Counted from the stretch's first letter, positions 10,726-22,711 are shown. The stretch: 64,000 nt of DNA from Kingdonia uniflora (GCA_014058105.1 JACGCM010000983.1:1-64000), one strand, 5' to 3'. The notes: a model not told the origin generated them from the sequence alone. Translations and numbers: made by a program.

Positions 10726-11139
10726 AGTGATTGACTGTTGTATTTTTGAATTTTAAAATGTAACTGCCCGAATTTACTTGAAGAAAACTTTATTCACGGA
10801 AATAGGTTATGACTAGGATTGTCGTTGAAACTAAATTTTTGAATTTGAGTTGCTAACTGATATTGACATTAAAGTCAAGGTGCATAAGTAGGGCAAACAA
10901 ATGTACGTGAAATTTTAAAGTTGATTATTCAGAATCATGAGTTTGGGGCATTGTGAAAAGAGTGGGACCAAGAGTCTGAGAGATACGCTAAAGTATACTA
11001 TTTGGTATAATGATGGGAAGGTAATTTCACCGAAGCGGTACGACACGTCTAACAGGTTCAGACAAACAGACAGCTCGGTTCAGGAATCGAGGGCTGCTTA
11101 TTGGAAAGCTTCAAACCGCTAGTGGTTTGGGGAAAGGTG

Positions 11140-11147
11140 TATAAGTA
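11140..11147 (+). promoter_or_regulatory. TATA box of antisense gene L, element A
   Basis: GTATAAGTACCCCC at 11139-11152. Equivalent positions hold CCTATAAATACCC in C (47354) and CCTATAAATAGCCCC in B (minus, around 60395), each followed by a similar first exon. Confidence 0.7.
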
Positions 11148-11159
11148 CCCCCTCTCATC

Positions 11160-14100
11160 CCTCTCCGAATATAAAAAACCAGAAAAAGAAGAGAAGGGTT
11201 AGAGAAGGGTTAGAGAGAGAGAGATCTCAATTGACGATTCCATTACCGCCGAAGGAGGAAAGGATAAGAAGAAAGCGGTGACTAGGAGTCTCAATTGCAA
11301 ACTACGAGAGGAGGCTGAGATTGAGGAGGTTTTGAAGAAGTTGCAGAAATTGAGCAAACTGGTGCGGACCAACGCTGTAGACTCTCACTCGGGTGTTGAA
11401 GGTAAGTTTGTCTTTGGGTTTACAAGAGTTTTTGAATAAAAAAATTTATTGTGTCGGGATAAGGATGTAATCCCTACCCAAAAATAAAAATTAAATAAAA
11501 ATAACAATGGGAATAATGACTGTGGGGCGATACAAATCGTTTAATGACAGTTTATGATTATAGAAGTGATCTAGTAGTGTGAGATAAAAATTGATATATA
11601 TACATCGACCTATCTGTAGGTTTTGTTGGACCAACGTCTTGTAACGTAGACCCTTTACTGTAGATAAGTATGGTTTTGACTTCTGGTTGTGCAAAGGCTG
11701 ATGAAGTAGACCTCGTAGGACATTTATCTCCCGTCATTGGAGTAGGGGATGAGGAAGATACTGCAGCCGAATTGGTAGAATGGCCTCTTCTGAAGGGTTC
11801 TCGAGTTGAGTACCCAACAGGTTCTAGTCGATTTAGAGAGTTTTGTAAGGCCAAAATTAGTATAGATGGGATTTGGGGGCACGCCTTCGGATATAGGGGT
11901 AATTTCTTTAGAACTTGCAGTGTCAGTCAATGAGGGGATTACTTGTACTTGTTGCCTGATTTGGCTAAAGAAAAGAAGTGCAGGCATTTGGGGGACGAAG
12001 TTTCCTTGGAGTACGTTCAAGGCATGGTGAAGGATAGTCGAACTGATGATTTTTGTTGTTATTTAACCCAGTTCGACTATGGGTTGACGCTGCCTTTGAG
12101 CAATTCGGCTAAGAGTGTTATGAATATGATTGGAGCTTGCCCGGCGCAGCTGAATTGCAATTTTTGGGAAGTTATCCTTGTATGCGAAACCCTAAATGAG
12201 AGATGGGTTGCATCTGGTAGTGAGAGAAAAATTACTGCCAAGGATTTCCTAGAGTATTACGCTGTGAAATATGTCACAGCAACTGATGGTGCATATCTTT
12301 CTTCTAGTTCTTCAAGACCCTGCTTCTTTGACCTGTCATCACCAGGGCGTGTGTGGAACGACAACCTTTTATGGGTGTCTGGTGAATGTCTTCAGCGGTC
12401 TGATGAGGAACCCCTAGAACTTAATAATAGAACTATAACAAAGGGTAAGCATACCATTAAAAATTGAACTATCATTTGTATGTTGAACTATATTTCTATA
12501 GTTGATTTGTATCTTACATTACCGACCTTTTATGCAGGAATTAGCTGCAAAGTTTTGAGGAAGGAATCCTTTATAGACGTTGTTGCTAAGGAAGGCGCTA
12601 AGCTCGAAGCTGTTCTCAAAGAGTTAGAGATAAGTAGGTTCAAAAGGGCAGCTAGTAAGGACAACAAAGTCAGGAGATCTCAAGCGAAGAGGAGAATGGC
12701 TAGGAAAACTCCAGGCACTATGGAAGAGAAATAGTTAACTCTTGAATTTAATACTCCTTTGAAGCTTGCGCGGCCCAATGAAATGTCAGATGGGCCAGTG
12801 GACATGGCCACTGTCTCCAGCACTGTTGTACGGAACCTTGCGAAGAGGAAGGCCGTAAAAAGGGGGATACTTCTCGTTTTGTTACGTCGGACAGTATGGA
12901 CGATAGCAGTAAGAGGAGGAAGGTAACTTCTCCCACAAAGTCGCAGGTGGTGTTAGAGGAAAGCGATAAGATCGCTGAGGGGGTGGACTTGAGGCCGCAT
13001 TTTGAGGTTGAAGCTGGTCTCCTTGAGGAACAATGTCGAGCTAAAGCTCGAGAAAAGATGGTTGCTGCTGTGGATGATGAGTTTAAGAAGGTTAGTAAAT
13101 AGTTGGTTTTGTTGAGCTGTTTTGTTGCTCGAGCTGACTTATTTCTTTTTGCAGTTTGCTTGTGCTCTGAGGGGGGTTCAGCTTGGTCTCCCGGATAGGT
13201 CGATTGAGCTGGAAAGGAGGATCTCCCAACTCGAGGGAGAAAAAAGCCAGTTTGAAGAAAAATTGACTTGGGAGAGGGAAGTATTGCAGTTGGAGCTGGA
13301 GAAAGAAAGGGAAGCTACTGCCCTAAAGCTGAAGGAAGTTAGGGCCGAAAGTGTAGCTGAAGCGGAGCGATTGGTTACCGCGTCTGTTAATTCTCAGAAC
13401 AACCTTGCAGGGAAGCTCTACCAACTGAGGTATACAAAGGCAGAGATTTTGGCATTTAGCGAAGGAAATTATGAAAAAAAGGAAATTGTGGATGAAGAGG
13501 AGGTTGAGGAAATGGAGGATGGTCTGAATGTTGCTGAAAAGACCGCTGCCGATAATCAAGAAGCTATTGATCAGGTAGGATGATCGTGTAATGTAACATT
13601 GGTTGTAAAACATGAACTCGAGTTTTGTAATATTTTACTGCTGTTTGATGCCAACAACATTTTGCTTATGAAACTCCGTATTGTAGGAGATAACAAGCTC
13701 GCGCCTCAGAGTTGTGGACTTTGAGGGCCTGCTTGAAGTGGAAAAAAAATCCTCTGCTGAATTGCAGGCTTTATAATTTAGATAAATTAATAACTAGATG
13801 AACAAGAATTTGATAGAAGAAGGGATATGTACCTTGCAAGTTTATTCTAGCTCAGGATGTTTGTGTATGTGCACTCTGTCTTGCGACCAAAACGTGTTTC
13901 TTAGTCGGTATGCCAAGGAGGCATTGGCTGTCTCGAGCTTGCTCAGTTCTGCCAGTTTGTCAGTATGCTTCTGTCGATCTGTTTCCCAATTAGGTACTGA
14001 TGTTGTGAGTCCCTGCTAACTATTATGCAGAAGGAGCTAGACGTTGCTAGAGAGAGAGAAGAACAGACTCTTCTGTATAATGCTGAGTGTGTAGACGAAT

Positions 14101-15412
14101 ATGAGGCTTTGATCTCTTAGTATGATGATTGATTGGATGATAATGTGAAGCTTTCTTTAAAGATCGAAGAAGCTAAGAGACAAGTCGAGGATAAGACTAT
14201 AACAATTTTGAGCAGGGATTTGGCTTTGAACCAACTTACCAGCGAACTTGCTGAGTTGAAGGAAAAGGCTGCGTCAGGTTCTCTACACGAGGCTGAGTTA
14301 GCCGAATACCGTATTAGAGCATTAAATGACGAGATATCTGATATGAAATGTAACATTCGTGTTCTGAATGGGCAGTTGCTAAAGAGAGAGATCGACTTGG
14401 ATACTGCACAAACTAACTTGGCTGTGTCTGAGGCCGATTTTGAAAAATAGAGTAGTAGTATTATGGGAAAAGTTCTAGAATTTGTGTAACTCTGCACAAA
14501 TACGTGATAGTTTGATTGCCAGGTTAGATCGTTTGAAGGCATATTTACATCGTTTAAAATGGAGAGAGGCTCAGAGTAGGGCTGATTTAGCAGAGGTTCA
14601 AGCTAAGAACAAAAGTTTGGTGGACAAGTTGGCCCACGCTCACAGAAACGTGAGGAAGGTTGTGCAACTTAATAAGGAGATGAATGAAAGAATTAATCAA
14701 CTCTGTACTCGAATTTCCGAATTGGAGCGGGAATTACGTGTACGTGAAATGAAGTATCAGAAAGATCTAAAATTTGAATTGGATAAAAGGGATGGTGAAA
14801 TTGCTTCTGGTGAGGGGAGTCGAGAGATGAAGGAATTTCTTCGTCAAAAAGAAGAGTTAGTGGAGAATATGCGTATTGATCTCACAAATTCTCGGCAGAA
14901 GTTGATAAATCTTACAAGGCAAATGAGTAAACGTATTGATCAATTAACAGCTGAACTGGCTGAATCAAAAGCTCGCCGTTTGAAGGATAACAAGCGTGTT
15001 GCTGTTACTCACCAATCCTTTAAGGAACTAGTAGTTCATGAACAAGAAAAATGTGATGGTGAAGCTTTGCATCAACGGCAATTAAGTGCTGGTTGCATTT
15101 TTTGTCGAGGAAATAATATTCCTGCAAGTTGAGAGAGATTTGATGCAAGATTGCTTCTCTGGGAAGACTTGTGTATGTAAACTTGATATCTCAAGCATAG
15201 ATCTAATTGAAGTTATAGATCGTGGTATTGGGACCACGACGGCTGAGCAGATAGCTCGAGGGAGAGAAATTGTTGCTGAACGAGCTCTAGAATATATGGT
15301 ATCCAAGACTGAAATAGGGGGAAGCTCAAGTGCAGTCTCACCTACTCCTGCTATGGGAGGAAGGTCGACTGTTCTCCCATCAAGAAAATCTAGCATAATT
15401 AAAAGGAAATAG
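11160..15412 (+). pseudogene. Antisense multi-exon coiled-coil gene L of element A
   Basis: Spliced gene running antisense to gag-pol. The first exon (to 11402, donor AAG-GTAAGT) is followed by an exon at about 11668-12441. That exon contains LPLSNSAKSVMNMIGACP and ends AAGG-GTAAGC. Later exons begin after AG at 12537, 13155, 13687 and 14030. The second half is long heptad-rich coiled coil (ERRISQLEGEKSQFEEKL, LTSELAELKEKAASG, MNERINQLCTRISELEREL). The C-terminus contains IARGREIVAERALEYM. Stops at 11931, 14117, 14448 and 15130 show decay. Such proteins are known as antisense ORFs of Tat elements, and the N-terminal part resembles the 'putative gypsy type transposon' domain. Its function is unknown. 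Matching genes lie in B and C. Confidence 0.65.
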
Positions 15413-15649
15413 ACTTGAATTATGATAACGAGTACCTTTTGTAATTAGCAGATATTGATGCTTCAGTGCTCGATGTAGGCCTTTGAGAGGAGCATTATAA
15501 TTTGAAATGTTGATATGAGAAACTAATATTTCTACACCTGCAGTAGATGTTATTCTCTGGTTTGACCCATAGAATTAGAAGAAGTCCGCGGGTATAGAAG
15601 TAAGTATTATTTGTGCTTCAACCCTTGGACTTTAGGGAGGCTTAACGAC

Positions 15650-16425
15650 ATCGAGCAAGTTTTTTCCTCACTCGTGCTTTAGGCGTGCTATCTTCAGGCT
15701 AAGAGGTTTATTATGTCCCCCGCCTTCGGATGTATGAGTATCCTCAGGAGTTAGGCTAGTATTATCTATGCCATTACCAATATTGGATGTTGGAGCTTAT
15801 CGGCAGCGAGCAAGTTTTTTCCTCACTCGTGCATTAGGCTTGTTATCATCAGGCTAAGAGGTTCGTTATGGCCCCCGCCTTCGGATGTATGAGTATCCTC
15901 AGGAGTTAGGCTAGTATTATTTATACCATTACCAATGTTGGATGTTGGAGCTTATCGGCAGCGGGCAAGTTTTTTCCTCACTCGTACTTTAGGCTTGTTA
16001 TCTTTAGGCTAAGAGGTTCGTTATGGCCCCCGCCTTCGGATGTATGAGTATCCTCAGGAGTTAGGCTAGTATTATTTATGCCATTACCAATGTTAGATGT
16101 TAGAGCTTAGCAGCAGCGAGCAAATTTTTTCCTCAATCGTACTTTATGCTTGTTATCTTCAGACTAAGAGGTTTGTTATGGCCCCTGCCTTCAGAGTATG
16201 AGTATCCTCAGGAGTTAGGCTAGTATTTTTTATGCCATTACCAATATTGGATGTTGGAGCTTAGCGGCAGCGAGCAAGTTTTTTCCTCACTCGTGCTTTA
16301 GGCTTGTTATCTTCAGGCTAAGAGGCTCGTTATGGCCTCCGCCATCGGATGTATGAGTATCCTCAGGATTTAGGCTAGTATTATCTATGTAATTACAAAT
16401 GTTGGATGTGGCTTACCTTAAGGGA
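15650..16425. repeat. Five 155-bp tandem repeats in the 3' region of element A
   Basis: The phrase GAGCAAGTTTTTTCCTCACT starts at 15653, 15808, 15963, 16118 and 16272, a period of 155, 155, 155 and 154. Each unit also carries GCCCCCGCCTTCGGATGTAT and GAGTATCCTCAGGAGTTAGG. The array sits exactly between the converging 3' ends of gene L and integrase. Tandem arrays in this part of Tat/Ogre elements are known as seeds of plant satellite DNA. Confidence 0.92.
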
Positions 16426-16594
16426 TCGAGCTAGTATAAACTACACTTTTACCCTTGGATGGAGATGAAGTAAAACTGTATAGCAGTTATTCTTGTGATA
16501 AGAAAGAGATTTCATTGATTGAAAAGAGTTTGTACATACATTGGAGGTGAAATCTCAAGGTGGATTGAACGTTGCTGAGTGATGAAGGAGCTGT

Positions 16595-17520
16595 TCAGCG
16601 TCGAAATAACTTTAATCTTCTTGAATTCCATAGATTTAGAATTTTATCACCAGCTTTCGTCATGTGATAGCATGAACCCAGACCAGTTCGACCTATGACC
16701 ATGAAAGGACCTTCCCAATTTTTAGCTAGTTTCCCAGTATGTGGATCTTTTCTGTTATCTGGGATTTCTCGAAGGACCCAGTCGTTGATAGTGAACTCCC
16801 GAGTGCGAACTCGTTTGTTGTATGAATTTACCAGTGTTTGATGATATTGACCAAGATTTGAGATAGCTCGATCTCGTGTCTCATCGATCCAATTGAGGTT
16901 ACAAGTCAATTTGAACTCATTTTCTTTATCTGTGAGCTCGTGGTCTCTTACAAGATGGTGGTACTACGTTGGGATCACTGCTTCAGTTCCATAGGCAAGC
17001 AAAAAAGAAGAGCAATGTATTAATTTCTGGGGCGTAGTTCGATAAGACTATAAGACGTGAGGTAATTCACGTATCCAGTTGCTCTTCTTCTGTACATAAG
17101 GTGCATTTTGAGACCATCCACGATGATCTTGTTTGTGATCTCCGCCTGTCCGTTTCCCTGGGGGTAGTACAGGTTTGATGGAGAATGGATTATGTTGTGT
17201 TTGTTGAGAAATACTACGACCTTTGCTCCAACGAACTGAGGACCGTTATCGATATGGATAAAATGTGGACAACCAAATCCTGTGATGATATGCTGCCAAA
17301 TGAAAGAAATGACCTCTTCTTCTCGAGTTCTGCATAGAGGAACTGTTTTGACCCATTTAGTGAAGTAATCTATGGCAACAAGGAGAAATTTTCTATTACC
17401 CGGAGTATTGAAGAATTCACCAACTAGATCGAGTGCCCACCGCTTGAACGGCCAGTACACCTTACTAGCATGAAGTTCGAGGGTCGGGGCTCGAATTTAA
17501 TTTCCATGACGCAGACATGC
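16595..17520 (-). pseudogene. Integrase of element A
   Basis: Minus-strand integrase in two frames. 17520-17020 carries the zinc-finger tail CDACLRHGN and the catalytic core: WALDLVGEFFNTPGN with the first Asp, FIHIDNGPQFVG with the second, and YPQGNGQAEITNK with the Glu. A stop interrupts it near 17500. 16909-16595 carries the C-terminal part (WIDETRDRAISNL, GKLAKNWEGPFMV, ending NLWNSRRLKLFRR), typical of Tat integrases. The D-D-E residues survive, but a break at about 17020-16909 separates core and C-terminus. It normally joins element cDNA to host DNA. Confidence 0.88.
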
Positions 17521-17588
17521 ATCGCATTTCCTTGAGTATTCTTCAGCTTGCTTTCGCATCCCTAGCCAGAATACTCCTTGGATAATAG

Positions 17589-18480
17589 CTATGTTAGCAA
17601 GAGCTCGTCCTGTGGTATGGGATCCGCAGATTCCTTCATGTAGATCTCGAAGCATGTTGTCGGCAAGTTCCATAGAGATACACTTGAGGTATGGACCAGT
17701 GGCTGAGCGTTTCTAGAGATCGTCATTTGGTTGGACTGTGCAGCGCTTTGAATTCTTGATGATGTGTTTGCGCTACTGTAGATTATCTGGTAGTGGCCCG
17801 TTATATGAGTTATCCTGACCGAGATAAGTAACGAAAGGTTTTCTCCAATCATCTTCTTCCATCTCATCGCCCCCAGTGTTAATCGCATATACTATAGTAC
17901 GATTAATACTAGGGCTAGAAATAACTTCAATTTGAAGGTGTCTTGATTCTGTACCCAATACTCCGGCTAAGTAAGCCAATGAGTCAGCGTGGCGATTCTC
18001 TCCTCGAGGGAGGTATTCAAGCATAGCTTTGTGAAATTTGTTAAGTTTTTCTGCAACCAGAGTTGCATAATCGACCATGATGTCGTTATTCTTGTAATGT
18101 TCTGACTAGTGATGAACGATTAGAAGAGAGTCTATATAGGCTGAGATTTCAGTGATTCCGAGTTTGAGAGCCATGTTCAGACCGGGAATGAGTGCCTCGT
18201 ACTCTGTAACATTGTTCGAGGCTTTGAGGTCGAGACGGATGGATTTCTCGATTCTGTCGTTAGAAGGTGTAATGAGAACGATCCCAATTCCCAACCCTGC
18301 AGGTCCTGCAGAACCACCGGCAATGAGCCTTCACCCTTTTTGGGATATCCATGATGTTCGATCATCAAAAGATTTGGAGAGTGGAAACTCATCTGTTGCA
18401 TCTTCGGCGAGATCTGGATCATGTTCTTCCCAGTCAGGTTCTGAAACTGGAAAGTCTGCTAGAAAATCAGCGACTGCTTG
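17589..18480 (-). pseudogene. Second (archaeal-type) RNase H of element A
   Basis: Minus-strand frames at about 18480-18106 and 18078-17773. Visible motifs are AVADFLADFPV at the start, GGSAGPAGLGIGIVL (the first catalytic Asp replaced by Gly), NNVTEYEALIPGLNMAL with the conserved Glu, AYIDSLLIVHH, and EYLPRGENRHADSLA near the end. This aRNH domain next to the ordinary RNase H marks the Tat lineage. Here the ordinary RNase H and reverse transcriptase are missing because of the deletion just upstream. An internal stop (TGA) before RLIAGG is shared in position with element B. Confidence 0.85.
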
Positions 18481-18932
18481 TGGAAAATATGGGCAGTTAT
18501 GCGGATATCTGTCTGCGCCTCCTGTCCCAAATGAATTGAGACTATCGGTGCTTCTAGATCCTCACAATGAATCATGGGAATGTATGTACTATGTACCTCA
18601 TGTGGCCCTAACCTCTCATGAATGAAAACCCTTGAGATTGTTGGTACTATTTCGCGCTCTCTCAGGGATGGTGGTGGTTGGCTGCTCTGTAATGCTTTCA
18701 GAGCTGTTTGAAAAGCTAACATCAGAGCTTCTTGTTTATTTATCTCCAGAACTCGAGCTTGACGCTCTCATTTTGACTCCTTCTCGCGGAGTTCTCGATC
18801 TTCCAATAGCTGGCGCTCGAGCTGACTCTGTTTCTTGGCTTTGGCAATTAAGCTTGTCCGAAGCTCGGCAGCCTGACCAGGTTCCCTCGAAGTTTCAGGC
18901 TGAGCTCTCAAAGATTGACGTGTTTGAACCAT
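18481..18932 (-). pseudogene. gag N-terminal part of element A, truncated by deletion
   Basis: Starts at the ATG at 18932 (MVQTRQSLRAQPETSREP), 65 bases past the primer-binding site. It runs through a charged coiled stretch (KAKKQSQLERQLLEDRELR), a TGA, then LMLAFQTALKALQSSQPPP and ISRVFIHERLGPHEV. It stops matching gag at about 18485, where the sequence passes directly into the RNase H frame. The gag core, zinc knuckle, protease and reverse transcriptase are absent. The MV-x-TR-Q start resembles that of the antisense s1/s2 ORFs, which may be coincidence. Confidence 0.7.
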
Positions 18933-18996
18933 AATTGAATACTACTTGACTGATGAGTATCAATTGTGACCCTTAAGTACGTAGAAAAATTGTGCG

Positions 18997-19014
18997 TTCC
19001 CACAGACGACGCCA
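18997..19014 (-). other. Primer-binding site of element A
   Basis: Minus strand TGGCGTCGTCTGTGGGAA, two bases after the 5' LTR. It differs from the F site by one base (GCC to GTC) in the first eight. Confidence 0.8.
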
Positions 19015-19016
19015 AA

Positions 19017-19616
19017 TGTAGGGACAAGATTTTGTAAAGCTCAAACAAGCTTGAAATCAATCCTTACACCAAGAACTACTATGCCAAGAATTAAATAAGA
19101 GATAACACTTGACACAGGGGATTTAGCGTGGAAAACCTGAGAATAGGTAAAAACTACGACCTCGAGTGGAGGATTTTGTGAAAGTAGTATTATTGCTTGA
19201 GAGAGTGAGAGAATCTAATTACAAGAGATAATCTAAGAAAAAATAGCTAGAGATCAGATAATTGTATATATAAAATTGTTTGTCGACCATCCTGTTTCCT
19301 TAGGAGCTCGGCCCTTTTATAAACCCTGCTTTCAGCTTGACATCGTGCTTGAACACGTTCTCCTGAAAGTGGGAGTCATGGGAACTTGAGTGTGTAGCTG
19401 CTAGCTCGTGGGAGACAGGTGTATGTTGACTTGCTCTGTTTACATCTGTTGTGGATGATCCACATTCTGCTTGAGTTCGTGGTCGATCTGTAAATGTTAA
19501 CGTATTTGTAACGTGTTTGTTTATGCGTGAGTCTGGTACTGGATAAGATCGAGTCTTCTGAAGCTCGAGGTATAAATGAGGTAGAGTATCCATAGCTCGA
19601 GGGATAAGTCCCTACA
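19017..19616 (-). repeat. 5' LTR of element A
   Basis: Starts TGTAGGGACAAG and ends AAGTCCCTACA. It aligns by eye with 8613-9163 throughout and has about 50 extra bases near 19465-19510. Confidence 0.9.
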
Positions 19617-19769
19617 GGGATCACTCACATCTCAAAACTATAGTGATATAGATTATACATATATCCTCGTATTCAAGACACTAAGTTTATCCTTCAGAAT
19701 GTTGAAGACTCGGAAGAACATAATATATAAAAAAGTAAAATATTGGTAGCCAAGTCCAAAACTCTAAAT

Positions 19770-20042
19770 TAGGGGTGACCCTGAGGTTTAGGGGCCCAAG
19801 GCAAGGTTAAGCAGTGGGGCCCTCTGCATGATTTTATTATTATTATTATTGCATTTTCTTAGTACAAATTTTTTGAAAAAACTAGTGCAAGGCTACCTCC
19901 AACCTCTTAATCAAAGTAATTAAGTGTAACCAATAGCCCAAGCTAAACTTGTGTCAAATTTAGGGCCTTCTTATTGATACTACTATACCATTTGGGGGCC
20001 CTAGGAGAACGCTTCTTGCGCCTATAGTCAGGGTTGGCCCTG
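19770..20042. mobile_element. hAT-type MITE, 273 bp
   Basis: Ends are TAGGGGTGACCCTGA on the left and, inverted, CAGGGCCAACCCTGA on the right. The flanks are 8-bp direct repeats CTCTAAAT (19762-19769) and CTCCAAAT (20043-20050), with one mismatch. An 8-bp duplication and these short tips fit a non-autonomous hAT element. There is no coding capacity. Confidence 0.75.
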
Positions 20043-21190
20043 CTCCAAATATGTAGGAATTGCCATAGTGAAACAAAAATTATTTATGAAATTCTTGGCT
20101 AAAAAATCAACTAGTCAAGGACATCAATCACTTTCATCATCACGAGTGAGGGCATCTTATATGCAGAATTTCTACTTGGGATACCATCCAATCCTCTAGA
20201 GAGAAAGATCCCAATTAATCAAGACCAAAACCGTTTCCAAACCAAGAAAAACAACTAGAAGAATGCAGACCTAGTGCAGAGATAAAAAAACTTGGGAAGT
20301 AGAATTCAAGTTTTACATACACTGACCTTTTAGATGCATTGACATTCTTACTAAAGAAAATGGCTAAGCTAATATTATTAAGGATACCTAGAATTTGCAG
20401 TAAGCATGGAAGAGACGTCAGATTCTTTTGCTAGGGAGATTTCATGCGATAGAGAAATTGGAAAAATATAACAACATCAGGCAAAACATTAGTAAATTTT
20501 ATTTTGGGAAATATAAAATAATTCAGATATCAAATATCACTATTAAGTTGACGTAATTGAAAAGTAGGTTATGAACATACATTGCTGGTAATGAACATAC
20601 CTTGCTGAACATACCAAATTTGATCAAATTAAGTAGAACACCTTTAATGATGATTCAAACAAAGATCAAATATCACTATATCAGATTCCAAAGCTTCATT
20701 GAGGATTAAAAGAGATGAAGAAGAAGAAGAGAAAGTGTACCCAAATGAGAGAGAGAGAGAGAGAGAGTATGTGTGTGTGTGTGTGCGAATTCACCATTAA
20801 GCTTTATGGATTCCAATAAAGATTGGGCTTTTGTATTTTAGGATAAACTGATGAGTGGATGTTGAGAATTAATGAGTAAAATTTGGAGGCTATAAAGTTA
20901 ATGTGGAGAAGATGGAGATTAATATAGTATTTATGAAGATTTGAGGGAGATAAAAGAAACTTAATTGCAAAGGAGTTTGTTTCCCACGAGATTAATGTGC
21001 TATTTAGGAAGATTGAATTGATATGTCCATGTAATTTTGTCCAGTCATGTGCATTGCCACGTAGGATAAACGAAGCCACGCGGGACAATTATCGTCGCCA
21101 CGCGGCACAATCGATGCCACGTAGGACAAAACTGAGATTTATAATATAGATAGTTGTTGATATTTTCTTACTATGGTTCCGTATCTAGCC
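20043..21190. other. Intergenic with microsatellites and short repeats, no gene seen
   Basis: Holds a (GA)n tract at about 20746-20767 followed directly by a (TG)n tract to 20785. Around 21056-21130 there are four imperfect 20-bp units of the type GCCACG-T/C-A/G-GGACAA. I see no supported coding frame or RNA gene. Confidence 0.6.
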
Positions 21191-21715
21191 ATGGCCGGAG
21201 GCCGTGGGAAAAGTATTGACGTTGAGAATTTGAGAAGATCAGAGAGAGTGAGAGTTTTGACTGTTTGTTTTAGGGATTCGATACTAAAATCTACCAAACC
21301 CGGGATTGAGAACAAAGCTAAGGGTCTTACTCCCTTGAATTTTACCACTCTCTCTAAGTATATTGAGGAGCCGGAGAACATTGCACACTCCAATGCACCA
21401 TCCGTGATCAAACAACTGATAGATGCTCAAAGAGAATAAAGACAGGAGGAGGGTACAAATGATGCTGAAATGAATGAGACCATGGTCGTCTTTACGAAGG
21501 CTATTGAGGCTATGGAGGCCATGGAATCAGTTGAATCAGAAAGGATAGAGAGTACATATCAGACTCAGAGGGGAGCTCTGTTAGCTTTGGAGCTGATTTG
21601 AGTGATTCAAAACTAGATAATTTCAACAAAGAGGAAGATATATATATAGAGAGAGAGAGAGATTTCTATGAAAGATATATTATTTGTAATAATAGCACTT
21701 GTGATGCCACCACCT
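21191..21715 (+). pseudogene. LINE ORF1, first segment (N-terminus), copy 1
   Basis: Opens MAGGRGKSIDVENLRRSERV and continues LSKYIEEPENIAHSNAPS, then LIDAQRE and a TAA stop. It is matched nearly word for word by the second copy at 44480-44880. The frame decays by about 21600. It breaks at CCACCACCT (21715), where Tat relic D is inserted, and resumes at 25462. Plant L1-type LINEs encode such an ORF1 as an RNA-binding protein; the DUF4283 part follows in segment three. Confidence 0.6.
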
Positions 21716-21717
21716 AT

Positions 21718-22456
21718 TGCAATAGCCTAATTCTTGGAATCAGATTTAACCTTTACACCAGATGCATTTAGAGCACTCAAGAATGGTGAATAATAAGTAA
21801 CAAGACAATTTAGCGTAGAAAACCTTTGAATAGGTTAAAAACTGTGACCTCTCTTGAGGATTGAGAAAGAGAAGATGATATTATTGAGAGTGCTAGTTTA
21901 TTACAATGACCGTTCTGAGTATGTGGAATGTTAGAGTAAAGATTTCTCAATTCCTCATCTCAAATTCTCTGGTCATATTTATAGGTCTTATAATATTACC
22001 ATTTGACGACCATTAAGATTCTTAATGATGGACGTTACAAAATATATGCCTGATTATTCTCTGACCAGATTATGTAATGTTTTAATCCTTGTTGCTGTAT
22101 AACAGCTTTATGGATGACTGTACATTTGCATAACTCAAACTGTTGATATAGAGGTCGAAAGTGATGACTCAAACTTAGGGATACTAAATATGTCTTTAGT
22201 AATGCTTCATGTATGTTGATGAGGTCAAGGATGAAGCATGAGTCCGAGATACGAAATAAGCTTTTATAAGACGACTCTCAACTAAGAGTACGAGGAGCAT
22301 CATGAGCGAGTGTGTTGATTGAGAAACTCGTGCTACAATTGTTTCCTGATGTTGTTGCCTTGATTTTGATTATACCACGTACTCTGTTGATGAGGTAAAA
22401 ATTTTGCATGTTGGTCGAAGATGATGCATGAGTCTAAGATGCAAAATAAGCCACTA
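21718..22456 (-). repeat. 3' LTR of relic D
   Basis: Starts near TGCAATAGCC and ends GCCACTACA. It shares with the element A LTR the segment around TTTACACCA and the GAAAACCTTTGAATAGGTTAAAAAC block. An internal near-duplicate (GATGAAGCATGAGTCCGAGAT at 22223 and GATGATGCATGAGTCTAAGAT at 22419) shows a local tandem duplication. Confidence 0.7.
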
Positions 22457-22711
22457 CAGCAGCCCCCTCTCAACCAGCAGTACGATAAATACTGTGGGTG
22501 AGTGATGTTGGTTAAGAAGTGTCATTAATGTTATTTTTAATATCTAGGAATCATTTCTAACACAAATTCATGAATATCTGTTTGTATTTTTTGGTTTTTC
22601 TTGAACCAGTGGTTGTAGCCAATGTTGTTGTATGGGAAATCCTTCTGACATTGGGAATTTGAAGAGTAGGCTTAAATGACTATCATAGTAGAAATGGCAC
22701 TCTGAGTTGTG

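Larger units (their letters stand above)
8613..19616 (-). mobile_element. Tat-type Ty3/gypsy retrotransposon A, complete ends, internally deleted
   Basis: LTRs at 8613-9163 and 19017-19616 both run TGTAGGGAC to CCCTACA. They are flanked by a perfect 5-bp target duplication GGGAT (8608-8612 and 19617-19621). The primer-binding site at 18997-19014 and polypurine tract next to 9164 show that it reads right to left. In that direction the order is gag start, a junction that skips protease and reverse transcriptase, the archaeal-type RNase H, integrase, 155-bp tandem repeats, then an antisense (plus-strand) cassette of three units. The second RNase H and antisense ORFs are hallmarks of the Tat lineage. 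It cannot transpose without outside reverse transcriptase. Confidence 0.9.

Noticed and set aside
20746..20785. (GA)n-(TG)n tract as a regulatory site
   Set aside because: Ordinary compound microsatellite; no adjacent gene to regulate.
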